Source: Pseudopyrenochaeta lycopersici
Taxonomy: Eukaryota > Ascomycota > Dothideomycetes > Pleosporales > Pseudopyrenochaetaceae
Length of the DNA stretch: 64,000 nt
Assembly: GCA_003313425.1 (NCBI GenBank)
Contig: NHZP01000006.1
Location: forward strand, 1,116,001-1,180,000
Direction: 5' to 3'
Shown here: one piece after another, positions 1 to 11,502 of the stretch
How the letters are laid out: the number at the start of each line of letters is the position of its first letter
Position numbering within the stretch: position 1 is the stretch's first letter
Program-made: the position numbers and the translations under genes
Notes under the pieces: model-generated
Databases searched by the model: none
Told to the model about the DNA's origin: nothing
Seen by the model: the letters and a program-made list of their open reading frames with translations, nothing else

Positions 1-138
1 TATAAGATGCAGGACGGTGCCCTGAGACGAACGGTATCACAGCAAGAAAACATTCAACTTTCAGTTGGTCATCTACCTCGTAAATCTTATAAGCAAACCC
101 CAAGTCAATTGCTCCAGGGAATCTCAAAATCGACCATA

Positions 139-457
139 ATGTCTTCGAATACCAACACAAACACTGCCTCCACCTCAACGCGTCACTCAACTTCATCAGC
201 GCCGCCACCTTATACATCTTCAGATGCATACTCTGTAGCATCAGGGAAATCCACCTCCAAGAGTATTCTAAACAAGGTCTTCAACAGGAGTTGTCAGTAT
301 TATCCTTTCTCCACAATGTAGGCTGTTGCTAATTTCGTCAATAGCTCCTGGAGCTGCCTCTGGAGGATCCTCGCGTCGAGGGGTCAAAACACAACAAGAG
401 ATCGAGGATAACGAGTCAAAGCACGCTGCGCGGGCAGCATACTTCGCTTGCCAGTAG
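139..457 (+). CDS. Small Ser/Thr-rich protein of unknown function, two exons
   Basis: The ATG at 139 opens a Ser/Thr/Asn-rich frame. A GTCAGT donor at 293 and an acceptor ending at 344 give a 52-nt intron, with a GCTAAT branch-like site inside it. The joined frame is 88 residues, stopping at 455-457. The N-terminal half is low-complexity (Ser, Thr, Asn, Pro, with a PPPY motif near residue 23). The C-terminal half is charged and ends in an Ala/Cys-containing tail. There is no signal peptide, membrane segment or known domain. I do not recognise it. The intron phase fits cleanly, which supports a real gene, but short length and low complexity leave doubt. Confidence 0.45.
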
Positions 458-749
458 GGCTCGAAGGGGAATATCAGGAGTTATATTGATTGTGTAAGGA
501 AAGGAAGAAAGATAGCGGTTGGACAGTATATGTCGGAATAGCCCGGAGTTTGTGGAATATCAAAAGTGGCGTTTGATCTGGACGATTTTTGTAAGGGCTC
601 GATAATGAAGAATAGTAATTAATTCACCTTTTTTTGCAAACGAGTTGCAATAACATGATGATGAGGCTGTTTTCTGGTATGTTGTCTTTAATGTGTCTGG
701 CTGTCACTTATGTTGTGAAAAGATCCTAAGTATCCGTCAGCCCTCACCA

Positions 750-3216
750 TCATATATACATAGGTACGCTTTCTCCTGAAAGACTCACATTATTATTCAG
801 GGTAGCATTGTCCAGCCAATTCAAAAAGTCCTCGGCCTCTGTTGGAATTGGCTCCAGTCCATCTATCATAGGCATGTCAAAGAACCCTTGTCCTGAACCA
901 GCCAGGCCCTCGTTGTTCTCCTGCACGCCGTTTACGGGTGGCTCGTAATTGAGCACTTCGTCTAACACCAATGCAAGCATCTTATTGAGTTCAGAACAGA
1001 GCTTGTGGTTTCCATCGCCTGGTAGGACAATCCACTCTAGGCAAGATGTCAGTACGGAGAGGTTGCGGATGACATCAGCGCGCGAAACTGTGTTTGGAAG
1101 AGATACACCTTCGATGGTACATCGTCTAAGCTCTAGTGCTAGAACACCGGCGGCTGGGAAACAATAAAATAAGATGACTGTGGGAAAGTGTCGTCGTGTT
1201 TCGTAGACTCTGTTGTTTGGTTTGGTGGAGACGAGCGACGTTGAGAGTAGCTTGAGGGATAATTCCAGCAGACCTGGAAGTGCTTGTTGTGTCTGCCGGT
1301 GAAGAAGTCTTTGCGTCTGGAAATGGAGATGCAGATAGTCTAGGTAAGCGGAGATCAGGCGAACTGTTAGACCAGGACCAAGGCCAATCCAGGCTTCTTC
1401 TTCCGCGTACTTTTCGTATCGAAGATGTACTGGTAGGCTGTCCCAGAACTGGATGCACTCTTCTGATATTGCTCTATTACCATTAGTTGAGACATAGTAG
1501 GTATGCGTAAAATATTGCTCACTGCAGGTTCCTCACGACATCACTGTCCTTCTCTCCAGCCAGGCTTTGTTCCAAAAGTCTCTCCTTGAAGACGGCGTGT
1601 TGGCACCGGAGTCTGATGAAAGAAGCGGGATGTATTTTCCCCTCAGTATTCCATCCTGCGTTATCCAACTTCGAGATCTCTTCGTTCACGATGGTGGGGT
1701 CATCAGAAGCAATGGCTCCGTCGCTAAGGTCGAGGAGTTGCCGGCGATCGCTGTATCGCCAGCCCATCATAGGTGGACGGCCAAAGAATATTGCTAGCGT
1801 TTTGTCTGAGCGGTATACGGCAGCGTATATCCTTCTTCGTAGTTCGCGCAGAAAGAGTGGTTCAACATTACTACCCTCAGAAACCCCTCCCTCGCAATGC
1901 ATACCTGCTGCATAAAGTGCAGAAATACTGTCACCCATTCTTCGCCAAGTCCCATGATCTGTTAGTACTTAGCAACTACTGGATAACAAGAAGGATTGTA
2001 GATTTACGAACAATTATCTCCGTAGAAGTTGCTTATTACCATCATGTTAGTATACATGAGCCATACCATGACTAGAGACACAACCAGCAAGTCAGTAAGA
2101 GTTGCACATCTAGGTTTCCAATAATCGTTACGTACTATCATTCACTGCACCATGTATCTGACAGATGTTGATACAATCGTTAGTGGCATGAATAATATCC
2201 TCGATGAATTCATCCTTGTCCAATTTTCTTCCATCGCTGAGAGTGAATATCGGATCGCCGGGCGATGTGTACTGGGCATTGGAGCCGGCCACTATCAAGA
2301 TTAGACCCAATGTCTCCCATCTCAAATTCTTCCCAGTGAAGAGAGTATGGAACTCGGACGGCAACATCCTCGATGGAACCTTTAGAGGGCGAGTAGTGTT
2401 CTTCGTTACCTCGGCGTACAATTGATGTGCATCACTGCCAGCAGCCGTGAGCTGTTCTATATCGTGACGGAGTTGAGGAAGAGCTGATATGAGAAGAGGG
2501 CCAATCAGTGCAGATGCTTTTTGAGTCTCGAAGTACATCATCAACGACTTCTCAAAAAAGGAGAAAGGATTCAACATGGACACGACTGAGTGGCCTACGC
2601 CGACTTGACAGTGACGGTGTCCCGTGTTTCTACTCGACAGTGAGGACGTGATGCTCAGCCTCTCGGATGGCTGTTCATGCACAGTATCTGGTAAAGGGTG
2701 CTCATCTGTGAACACTGCCGCATAACTAGTCGATCCTAGGAAGAAGCCTCTGCTTGTATCTGAGCCTGGCTGTGCTGATCTAGTCGCACACTCAGGTGGC
2801 GTTGGCCACGAGTGGCCTACATGAGGAGTACCAATGTCATTCCTGAGTGTAGGAGGACTGAGAGTCAGCGATGCCAACCTTCCATGGCCATGTGATAGGC
2901 CCGCATCCGCAGAACGTGAGTTTAATTTGCGTCGACGAGGCTCTGGCTTCTTGCGAGGAGTGCCCACCGGCTTAGTCATTGGATTTGGATGGTAGAAGCA
3001 CTTCAGAGATTGTCAACACAGAAAAGTGCATGTCGCTAGTCCGCGCTCACTTGCTCCGTAATACCGCGCGCTTGACACTTCTGACACGTTGGCGTCGCGT
3101 GGTCACATTTGATCTTAGATATCCGGCATGGTTCGCATGATCTGAAAAATGGTCAGCTTCGGATAAGGTGGTAACAACGTTGCCATAGACCTGGGCTTCC
3201 CGTTTCTCCGCAGCAT
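750..3216 (-). CDS. Zn2Cys6 transcription factor with fungal-specific TF domain
   Basis: Six exons join in phase: 3216-3191, 3141-3051, 3000-2136, 2071-2012, 1958-1523 and 1473-750, giving about 733 residues. Introns are 49-64 nt with GTRNGY-type donors. Residues 11-40 form a binuclear zinc cluster, C-x2-C-x6-C-x6-C-x2-C-x8-C, followed by a YHPNP-type linker; an intron falls just before the sixth Cys. The middle domain carries the fungal-specific TF signature (GDN, then YHGTWRRMGD near residue 348). Such proteins are nuclear DNA-binding regulators, usually pathway-specific. The target is unknown, and no enzyme gene adjoins it to suggest one. The single long exons alone lack the zinc cluster, so the small 5' exons matter. 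A cluster of CCG/CGG-containing sites lies just upstream. Confidence 0.88.
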
Positions 3217-3324
3217 ATTGACTATCTGCTCGGATTTTGTGATTTGTGTAATTTACAGGAGTACTTGTGATATTGATTCTACTTGTCGCGACCATCTAAA
3301 GAACATTCATAATTCCGATTGAAG

Positions 3325-3415
3325 CTCCGAAGGTGGAGACACGAATCTATTCAAAACTCCGAGACTAGAATACAGAGCTACAATTGGCTGGAGTAAATTC
3401 TCGGAGTTTTCGGAG
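3325..3415. promoter_or_regulatory. Cluster of four CTCCGA/TCGGAG sites with a 12-bp inverted repeat
   Basis: CTCCGA occurs at 3325 and 3357, and its complement TCGGAG at 3401 and 3410. The two central copies lie within a perfect 12-bp inverted repeat (3353-3364 and 3399-3410, 34-nt spacer). The cluster is 109-199 bp upstream of the start codon of the Zn2Cys6 factor on the minus strand. Zn2Cys6 proteins bind CGG/CCG half-sites as dimers, so autoregulation is a reasonable inference. Binding is not shown by sequence alone. Confidence 0.4.
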
Positions 3416-4868
3416 CAAAATTTTGCGAGGCTCGTCCCATTGACGAAGCTTATGAGCTCTTCGAGACTTTGTCAGTCGACAGTCATTTTGAATTACAGAT
3501 GGTAGTCCAAAGTTTGAACGAAGTGCGTCTAAATTGGTATCCTCATCTCGAGCTGAAGGCCTCTACCGGACTTCAGCGTCGAAATGGTGCGATCGCTCAG
3601 AGCGAGGCGAGCGCTGACATAGTATTTCCTGCTGCCTGACAATCAGTGGGCTCTGTTCCTGCATTGGTGAAGTGTCGATGGCCGCTGATAAGTCCCGAGG
3701 CCTTTTGGTGTCTGGCGTCCGACGAGGCAGAATTTCAAAGTTGCGGTCAAGTCACACAGCTTTTAGGGATGCAACCAGCCACTCCCCGTCAGCTTAGCAT
3801 TCCTCCCAACAAGCTCCCGACGAGAAGCACAATCTGACAAAAGACATCACCGACCCCATCTTTGACCGAAGTGGTTGACTGTGGCTTTGGTGGTAATATA
3901 CTACCGCGGTCTAGTTCATCGAGAAGCATTCGCCGCGGAAACCGCATCAACACCTGTATCGAATGGATGGCGCATCAGTTATGCGCTGGCACTCGTTGTT
4001 ACGTCCCACGAGCAGACGGAAGCGGTAGCACGACATGCACTGCTGAACCATCGATTGGCTTGGGCTTCGCCACCTGAGGTCACCCTTCGCGCTGCCGCAG
4101 CATGAGTTGTCATGATCTCCGAACCGGTCAATGTCGCAGAGCCGCAATAAATTCACTCAACCCTCCATCAGCAGTCGTGCGATCTTTGCCATTCGTCTCA
4201 CAAAACACCGCCTTTTGATGAAGGTCGGCTTAGCGAGCGAGGCGCAGCACATTCTTCAGGCCTGAGGCACGAGCTTCACGGCCCACTGAGGCACCTTTGC
4301 AATGTTTCATAACAATACCTGACGAGAGAGTGAAGATATCGACAAAAGAGCAAATCTAGCCTGCAACGGCCCCTTACATGTTAGTTCGTCGGTGTCGCAA
4401 TGTCAAACATTTGCACATTTGCAGCGTAACTGTCCGTCGCGGGTTCGTGTGATCTCAGAGCTGCGCAGATGGATGCAGTTAGACCAATAGCTTGCATTTA
4501 CCAGGTTTGTGTTCACCGGTCACCGCGGGGCAGAGTAAGATGCGCTCTAATGCCCGCGAGACTAATCGCCATCTGAACTCCTCACATTCAGCCGCGTTGA
4601 AACAGATTCTTCTTGCGCATCTTCCCTCGAGTCGTGCTCGACGTTCCTTACTCTGGTCGGATCGCCCGTGTTGTGTTCCTGTTGCTCTTCTTCTCGGGGT
4701 CTGGTTGGCGTCGGCACGAGCTGTTTGTCTTTGCGACTTCACGGCATCCAGCCCGTTCATCAAGCGCTGGCGCATCATCCCGCAAAGCACCGTGCAAGCC
4801 GGCCGATGCGCAAGGTCTAGGATTGCTCTAAATCCTGCTCGGCCGCCCCCAGCGGCCGCTTGCGCATC
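3416..4868. other. Intergenic region, divergent promoters
   Basis: This is non-coding sequence between the Zn2Cys6 gene (-) and the atypical Cys6 gene (+). Open frames here are short, overlap on both strands and show no domain or splice continuity. It probably holds promoters and 5' leaders of both genes. I see no RNA gene or repeat. Confidence 0.5.
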
Positions 4869-7442
4869 ATGTCCACATCCTCTCAGCATTACCACCAGTT
4901 TCAGGAGCAGCCACTGTTTATTGATCCTCATGTGTATGGTTATGGCCACTATGATCACCGCCGATCCAAAACACCTACAGATTCGTTGATCAATCATACT
5001 GGACTTTCTCCCGGTGCCCTCACTACCACCCCACCGTTGAGTCGCAATCCTTCGCAACCTCCAGAGCCACCCCGCGAACATAACCTGGAGCAGATGTTAT
5101 GGGATAATGGCAGTCCCTCAAACTCTCCTTCGTCTATAAGGACGCCAGACGGTGAAGCATTCGAGGTGGAAATGCTCGATTCTGAAATGAGCAACTTCTA
5201 TCACCAAAACGGAAACGCCATGTCAACCCAGAGCACTCACAATGCCATTCTGGCAATGGATTCGAGCATGTTCTTCAATGACCAAGGCCCAATTAGCGAT
5301 CAGAGTACGTTGGTCGGCCTGCTTTTCTTGTCTCTGCTAATTTGGAAAGCAATTCAAGCAGCTTTTAATGCTACATTGGCTTCTCACTCGCAGCGATATC
5401 AACAACAATTCAATGTACAGCCTTTGCAACCCCAGCAGGTGTCCACATTGCCAACTCATACACCTGCTTTTAATCACAATTATACCACTCAACCTCCTCG
5501 ACATGATCCTTGGACTGGCCAAGGGCCATCAAGATCACCTGTGATCCCTCGATCTGGCGATGTCATGTTCGACCCGGTAACGGATCCGGTGAACTATGCT
5601 GGGTTCTTCCCCGATGTTGACTCGTGGACGAATAATTTCACTGATCCCCAGTACCTAATATCGCCCAGCGAGCCAACGATACCACCTCATGATGATCTTT
5701 TTGCCATGACCACATCACCTCTCGTTCACCGCCCGCACACTCACATTCAGCATCCACATATGCAAAATCAGAGTCCCGTCGAGATGCATGTAACAAGAGC
5801 ATCGCCTGCACCAGACCAGCAAAATTTCGTCAATTACAATGCTTCCTCCCCATTGTTCACGGAAAATTACATCACTGGGAATCAGTACACTGCTGCATCG
5901 CCAGTCTCATCCTCCATAGGCCAACACCCGCGGTCCCCGTATCAAAATGCTATCAGCCCTTCTGCAGCAAGCCCTAGTAGCTCAGATAGCATGTTCCCCT
6001 CGTATCCACCTTCGGACTCGGGCATGATACTAGATCCATTTCCATCACAGCAATTCAATAACTTGGTGCCTGCCCACGCACCGCACATGAAAGGAGACTT
6101 TTCGCCGACGAAGGCTGTCCCAGAAATGACTTTTGATGCTTCTCCAGAACCCGAGTCATCGAGTGCGGCAGCAAAAGCCTTAGCTAAATCTGGAGGGAGG
6201 GCGCTCGGCACTCACTTGGAACCCAAAGTCGCAAAAGCAGCTCACGATATGCGTAAAATTGTAGCCTGCTGGCATTGCGTTCTACAGAGAGACAAATGTG
6301 GACCGGGCGACATCTGCGAACGATGCTTGAAGCGGTCTCAGCGGCCAAATGCCGACTGCGGTCTTGGTTGTACGCGCATCAAGCTCGTTGATCTGTCAGA
6401 GTACTTTCTCCCAGCACTCGTTACGCAGATGCATGAAGACTCGAATCTCACACATTTTGTCTCGCAGTATATTCATCAATGGGGAAATGTGGAGTTGACA
6501 GTTTGGATGACATGCGGTCAAGAACATCTGCCAAGAATTCCAGTGAAGGTATATGAATTCATTCCGCGGGGGAATGCGTTACTGGTACAAATTCAGTACA
6601 ATACTGATCCGGACACACACGAGCGGATCGCGATCCAGAAGCGGAGCCCAGCTTTAGGAATGGTACACATCAATCACAACGAGGAGAAGAAGTATGACAA
6701 ATACATCACCGACATCGTTGACAACCACATTGATGCGTTTGGTGCGCTCTGCTGGATGGACGACGACAACGATTTCCAACAGAAGTTATTCAAGCTCATG
6801 ACGAGGGTCAAGCCAAAGAGCGACGACGAAGCGAAACTGCTCCGAGAAGTTTATCGCCTCATTGTAGTAACGTATATCATGTCGCATACCCTCACCATTG
6901 ATGAAGCAACTAAAGACGCGACCCTCTCCCGCATGCATTCCTATCGCCCTAATGACTATGTCGATAACTATACCTCTCCACGCATGACGAATCGCCAGCT
7001 CAAATATTTCTTCTCTCGCCTCCAACGGTCCATTCAAACCACCGTCTTGAATAAACTACAGCAAATTTTCAAGTCCTCCAAAGGCTGCGATAAATGGCTC
7101 GCGGCGTTCGTTGCAGTACTGGGCATGTGCATGGCCCTTGAAGACCAGCAGAAGACGATACATCTCGTCATGTCGACCAAGTCTGCAACCGAGGGTGTCG
7201 ACTCGCGAGATGCGCAAGGACAGGCAGATATCGCGTGCAGAGAGATCGATTCTAGGATGCATTTTGTTCAGCAAATCTTCCGGTGGAAGTACAACCGCAA
7301 GTGCAATCCCATGCGCGATACCGACCACGATTGGGAAAATGAAGCCGGCTTCGGTGATGCTTCGAGCGTCAATTTCGTGCGCCAAGTTGTGCAGTTGGTA
7401 AAGGACAACAGTAGGTCTGGCCCAAACAACGAATCAGAATGA
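4869..7442 (+). CDS. Large conserved fungal protein with atypical Cys6 zinc cluster
   Basis: The first ATG in the frame is at 4869. The frame is open to 7442, but 5305-5361 has all marks of a 57-nt in-frame intron: GTACGT donor, GCTAAT branch and CAG acceptor. Read through, it would encode a false hydrophobic stretch. Without it the product is 838 residues. Residues 1 to about 440 are Pro/Ser/Gln/His-rich and disordered. Around residue 448 is C-x2-C-x6-C-x5-C-x2-C-x10-C, a variant Zn2Cys6 cluster placed centrally rather than at the N-terminus. The C-terminal ~360 residues look globular. It is probably a nuclear regulator. The Cys spacing departs from the standard cluster, so DNA binding is an inference. 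Confidence 0.82.
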   Translation: MSTSSQHYHQFQEQPLFIDPHVYGYGHYDHRRSKTPTDSLINHTGLSPGALTTTPPLSRNPSQPPEPPREHNLEQMLWDNGSPSNSPSSIRTPDGEAFEVEMLDSEMSNFYHQNGNAMSTQSTHNAILAMDSSMFFNDQGPISDQSTLVGLLFLSLLIWKAIQAAFNATLASHSQRYQQQFNVQPLQPQQVSTLPTHTPAFNHNYTTQPPRHDPWTGQGPSRSPVIPRSGDVMFDPVTDPVNYAGFFPDVDSWTNNFTDPQYLISPSEPTIPPHDDLFAMTTSPLVHRPHTHIQHPHMQNQSPVEMHVTRASPAPDQQNFVNYNASSPLFTENYITGNQYTAASPVSSSIGQHPRSPYQNAISPSAASPSSSDSMFPSYPPSDSGMILDPFPSQQFNNLVPAHAPHMKGDFSPTKAVPEMTFDASPEPESSSAAAKALAKSGGRALGTHLEPKVAKAAHDMRKIVACWHCVLQRDKCGPGDICERCLKRSQRPNADCGLGCTRIKLVDLSEYFLPALVTQMHEDSNLTHFVSQYIHQWGNVELTVWMTCGQEHLPRIPVKVYEFIPRGNALLVQIQYNTDPDTHERIAIQKRSPALGMVHINHNEEKKYDKYITDIVDNHIDAFGALCWMDDDNDFQQKLFKLMTRVKPKSDDEAKLLREVYRLIVVTYIMSHTLTIDEATKDATLSRMHSYRPNDYVDNYTSPRMTNRQLKYFFSRLQRSIQTTVLNKLQQIFKSSKGCDKWLAAFVAVLGMCMALEDQQKTIHLVMSTKSATEGVDSRDAQGQADIACREIDSRMHFVQQIFRWKYNRKCNPMRDTDHDWENEAGFGDASSVNFVRQVVQLVKDNSRSGPNNESE

Positions 7443-8624
7443 AATGCTAATGCGTATACAATTAGGTGATTTTCTACAAAAACGCCAGCAAGTCAGCATC
7501 TCGTACGCCAACCACACAAAGTACACGTCTCGCCTTGTAGGCCAGTTTCTGCTCTCATTCTGGCTTCCGAATGCATAGTGTTGCTTCTCTACGGGTTGTC
7601 ATATCGTCATCCTCGAAGCCCCTTTGTGGCTGGCCTCGGAGCACTTTTCCTTTCTTCTCAGCGCATCCTCTTTCCTTACGATTCCCCACATTTCCCGTAC
7701 AAATGCCGCCTCCTCGGCAGCGTTTGCTCCATGATCTCCTCATTCCACAAAAATACGTTGGATGGCTTATGTGCCTGAACGACTTATGAACCTTACCGCT
7801 CACACTTCAGCGGCTTACTACTGCCACGGCCTTGTTTGTCTTGCAGACCAATTGGAGATAACTCTATTTAGAGCTTCGTCTTGCCAACTTCTTATGATTG
7901 TCTTACTGTACTGTAACGCAAAGACGTATGGTCATCATGATAGCGAACATGTGTAGCGATTAATTGGAGCATTATTACTTGAATCAAAACATTATAGTTC
8001 GCAAAAAGCGTACTATCGCGCATGTGAATCTAGAATTGTGCTTCCGAGATTGCTGTGTCTAGAGTGCGCCCATGGCGTCCGGGTGTATGCATCGAGTGCC
8101 ATGGTGGAGCCTGACCGGTCAAGATGGGCATACCTGCGGCACCGGAACACCCCGCGGTCCCCCACTGAAAATTACGCCCAGCCTGGGTTGTAATGCATCG
8201 ACACCTTATCTACGCCGGAGAATGTGGCAGTAATGTTTTCTTAGACCAGGCTAGGTTGCGCCAACAACTTACATCCTAGCTGTTCGCCCGGCTATAGAAT
8301 TTACTAATAAGTAGAATAAGACGGCCTTATCCGTGATATAGTGAGCGATTAGAAATCATAGCATAGCATTCATCACAGTAAATAATCTTGCTGAATTCAT
8401 GTTTCTGAGGTTTGAGTTGGATAGAAGAACTAGGTACAAGGGAGAAGAAAGGCCGCACCCCATCCATGTACGCTTTGATGATCAATCATACAGGTATCTT
8501 GCTTTCGTATTGATTAATCTCTAGCACATTGGGTTACGCATCTATGGTATTCGCTATCTCGTGAGGTCATAAACGGTATCCTGCATGCAGCAAGTATCCG
8601 TGGGATTCATGTACGTGCTTTTCT
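7443..8624. other. Convergent intergenic region
   Basis: This lies between the 3' ends of the atypical Cys6 gene (+) and the TPS3-like gene (-). It holds both 3' untranslated regions. Several short overlapping frames around 7555-7800 lack codon or domain support. I see no further gene. Confidence 0.5.
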
Positions 8625-11502
8625 TCACGACGAGGTACGAATCCTGGCAAGCTTGCTTAGAATGCTTATGAGACCTATATTTTGATTAGCAGTGACACCA
8701 ATATGGTTGCGGGTGGTTACCTACCAGTTGTACCGTTGGTGAGTGTAGACAGTGCAACAGAATTGCGATCACCAACAGTGACAGTCTGGACGTTGCGTAC
8801 GATTTGACCGTCTTTCAACTGCTTTGCCCAGCGGAAAACATTCTCATCGCTTCGATCATTGCCAGCTACGAGTAAGAAATCTGGTCGAGCTGACTCTGGG
8901 AATTTGCTGAAGATGTGTTGGGCGGCAGTAGATTTATCGAAGTCGATTGGCTCGATGATGACAGAGTTCTTGGTCGGGATTGCTTTTACACGCTGTTGTT
9001 CGCACGCATCATTAATGTGGTTTGCACAATCACCCGCATGGCGGCTTGATGAATCGTTGTCGTGTGTCTTCTCGTAGTGGAATATCAGCGAGCAGTGGCG
9101 CTCTTCCACCTCGCTGCCTTCCACGCGCTCGAGGTAGTATTGCAGAATTGGCTTGACGGATTCCTTCCATTGTGTAGTTTTTTCCTCATCAGGAAATTGC
9201 GTCCACTCGTCTGAGAAGCCTTCGCGCAAAAAGCAACCATTCTCAGCGATCAGGCCTATTCCACGTACGCGATTGAAGATCAACTCAATTTCTTGAACTG
9301 TTCGGCCACTCATTACATAGACACTATTCTTCTCGTCAGCGACAAGGTCGTTTAAGACATCAATCACCCGTTCAGTATTTGTAAGGACCGTATTGTTAAC
9401 CGATCCGAATGCCGAAAGCGTGCCCTCATAGTCGAGAACGAATAGCCGTTTCGAAGATTGCTCATATGCACGTATCAGATCGCCCGAAGAGAGTCTGGGG
9501 ATCGACATTGTATCGCGCTTAAATTGTTCGTCGTGGACATTTGCAAGATGGCTGCCCAGTTTGCTTACCCAGAAGTCACCAGTTTGGTGCATGACCAGGT
9601 TTCGCAGCTTCGAATATCGCCTTTCTTTTTCTTCATCGCTCATCTCTAAAGCGATTCTGAACGCTTCAGCGATATTGTTGTAGTCCCACGGATTCACAGC
9701 TAGCTCCGCACCATCAAAGATGGCAGCGCTTCCCGTGAACTCACTGAGGATCACCGGGCTGTGCTTCTTGCTGCTCGCTCTTCCATCTTGGCAGATTATG
9801 AATTCGTGGCACGTTAGATTCATGCCTTCACGTAGACTTGTGATGGCAAGAGCATCTGCAATGGAGAGCAGAGCGAGGTATTGTGAGAAGGCAATGTCCT
9901 GCCTGAGAAAGACGAGGGGATTGTGGGTCAATGTGGAGTGGACTGCGTCAATGCGGGTGACAATCTCAGAAACGGTCGCTGCAAGTTCGGTGTCCTCGGT
10001 GGTGGATGTTGCGACCTGAATAAGAACAACTTTGTCTCTCCACTGCGGGTTCTTGTTCAGAAACAACTCGAAAGCTAGGAGCTTCTGCCGTACTCCGCGG
10101 ATACTGTCAAGCTTGTCGCGTGCCACAATGACCTTCTTGCCTTCATAGCGCTTCTGCATAGTCTGAATCCACTCCAAGACCTCGGGCTCTTCTCGTGCAA
10201 GAGCGAGCGCACGAGGATCGATACCGATGGGCGAATTCCAGACATTGACGAAACGGTTTTCTAGCTGAACACCGTCTTCGGTAGCCTCAACAGAGAGGAT
10301 TCGGCTGCAAGTCTGCAGAAAGTGGTGGGCATACTCTTGTGTCTGGAAGGCTACTAAATTTGCCCCGAGCATACCGTCCAGTAGTTCTTTGCGGGCCGCT
10401 AAGCATCGGAAGACCTCTGATGAAGGGAATGCCGTGTGTAGGAAGAAGCCAATCTGTGAATCAGGTAGCTTCTGTCGGACCATTTGAGGGACAAGACACA
10501 GGTGGTAGTCGTGAATCCAAATGATGTCGCCGCGCTTGTAGTTCTTGACAACCTTGTCCGCGAAGGCTTGATTGACTTTGACATAGAAAACCCATGAGTG
10601 GTCTAGAAAGGCCTTGCTCTTGGGGTGATCAGGAATGATGTAGTGGAACACAGGCCACAAAATTGTTTTGCAGTAATGGGCGTAGTGTCCGTCGAAATCC
10701 TTATCGCTCACGAAGACGGTGAGGGCTTGGTGCTCCTCTTCCAACTTCTCGTAGATTTCCGTTTTCTTCTCCTCGTTCAAACTATCTGTCGGGAACCCGA
10801 TCAATCCGACAGTGAAAACGTCTTGAATGCATTTGTTGTCAATTGCAGCACGTACTGCATTGGAAAGACCGCCGTTACCCTGCACTGCAGGAACGACTGT
10901 ATATTCAGTCGCCCAACGAGGATCCGCTGTGGGTTTTCCAATCTGTGGGCCCTTCATGCGTTCCTTCTGAGCTTGTACCCGCTCTTGTGCCTTTGCGTAT
11001 TCAAGGATTGTATCCGGTGGGGCAGGGTCCGCTCTTGACTTTGGCTGGTTGAAGAAGAGGCCGCTGGCACCCCACTCTGGAACATGAGCATCGCTACGGA
11101 CCAATCCTCGAGGGTCTGTTGGTTTCGGGAAGTGCGTGGCAGCGCTGGGCTGCCCGGGTGTGAAGAAGTCTTCGTGCTCCAACATTCGCATGGGTGTCTT
11201 GGGCAACTGGATGTGCGAAGGAGGCGCCCGCCTAAGGAGACTAACGGGCGGCTCCTCATGCTTGCTCTTTGTACTAGCGACAGATGTTTGTCTGCCAACA
11301 TCGTTGAGCTTAGGTGGTTCGGGTCGAGGTGGGCTTGTCTGGCTCGATTTCGACTCGTGGAAATCTACCGTGTATGGAAGGAATCTACCATGTTAGTCGA
11401 GCTGAATAAAAGACCAGCTTGATAACAACTCCATACTGAAGTCTATTTGTGCAGAGGCAGACGAAAAGGGTATACCTACAGAGAGACCACATGGGTAGTC
11501 AT
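8625..11502 (-). CDS. TPS3: Trehalose synthase complex regulatory subunit, TPS3/TSL1 type
   Basis: Three exons (11502-11480, 11384-8725, 8674-8625) give 910 residues. The tiny first exon encodes MTTHVVSL, which joins in phase to FLPYTVDF, the usual start of this family. The last exon supplies the conserved TTGL-type tail. Domain order is a Pro/Ser-rich N-terminal extension, a GT20 glucosyltransferase-like domain (about 150-620) and a trehalose-phosphatase-like HAD domain. The HAD motif reads DYEGT near residue 659 instead of D-x-D-x-T, so the second catalytic Asp is Glu. The GT20 loop reads DKLDSIRG where active Tps1 has DRLDYIKG. Both active sites therefore look degenerate, as in yeast Tps3/Tsl1, which scaffold and regulate the Tps1-Tps2 complex. 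Cytosolic; likely stress-linked. Confidence 0.92.

Noticed and set aside
4479..4989. Frames of 165 and 200 residues before the atypical Cys6 gene
   Set aside because: They overlap each other on opposite strands and run into the real gene in other frames. They are best seen as leader and promoter sequence.
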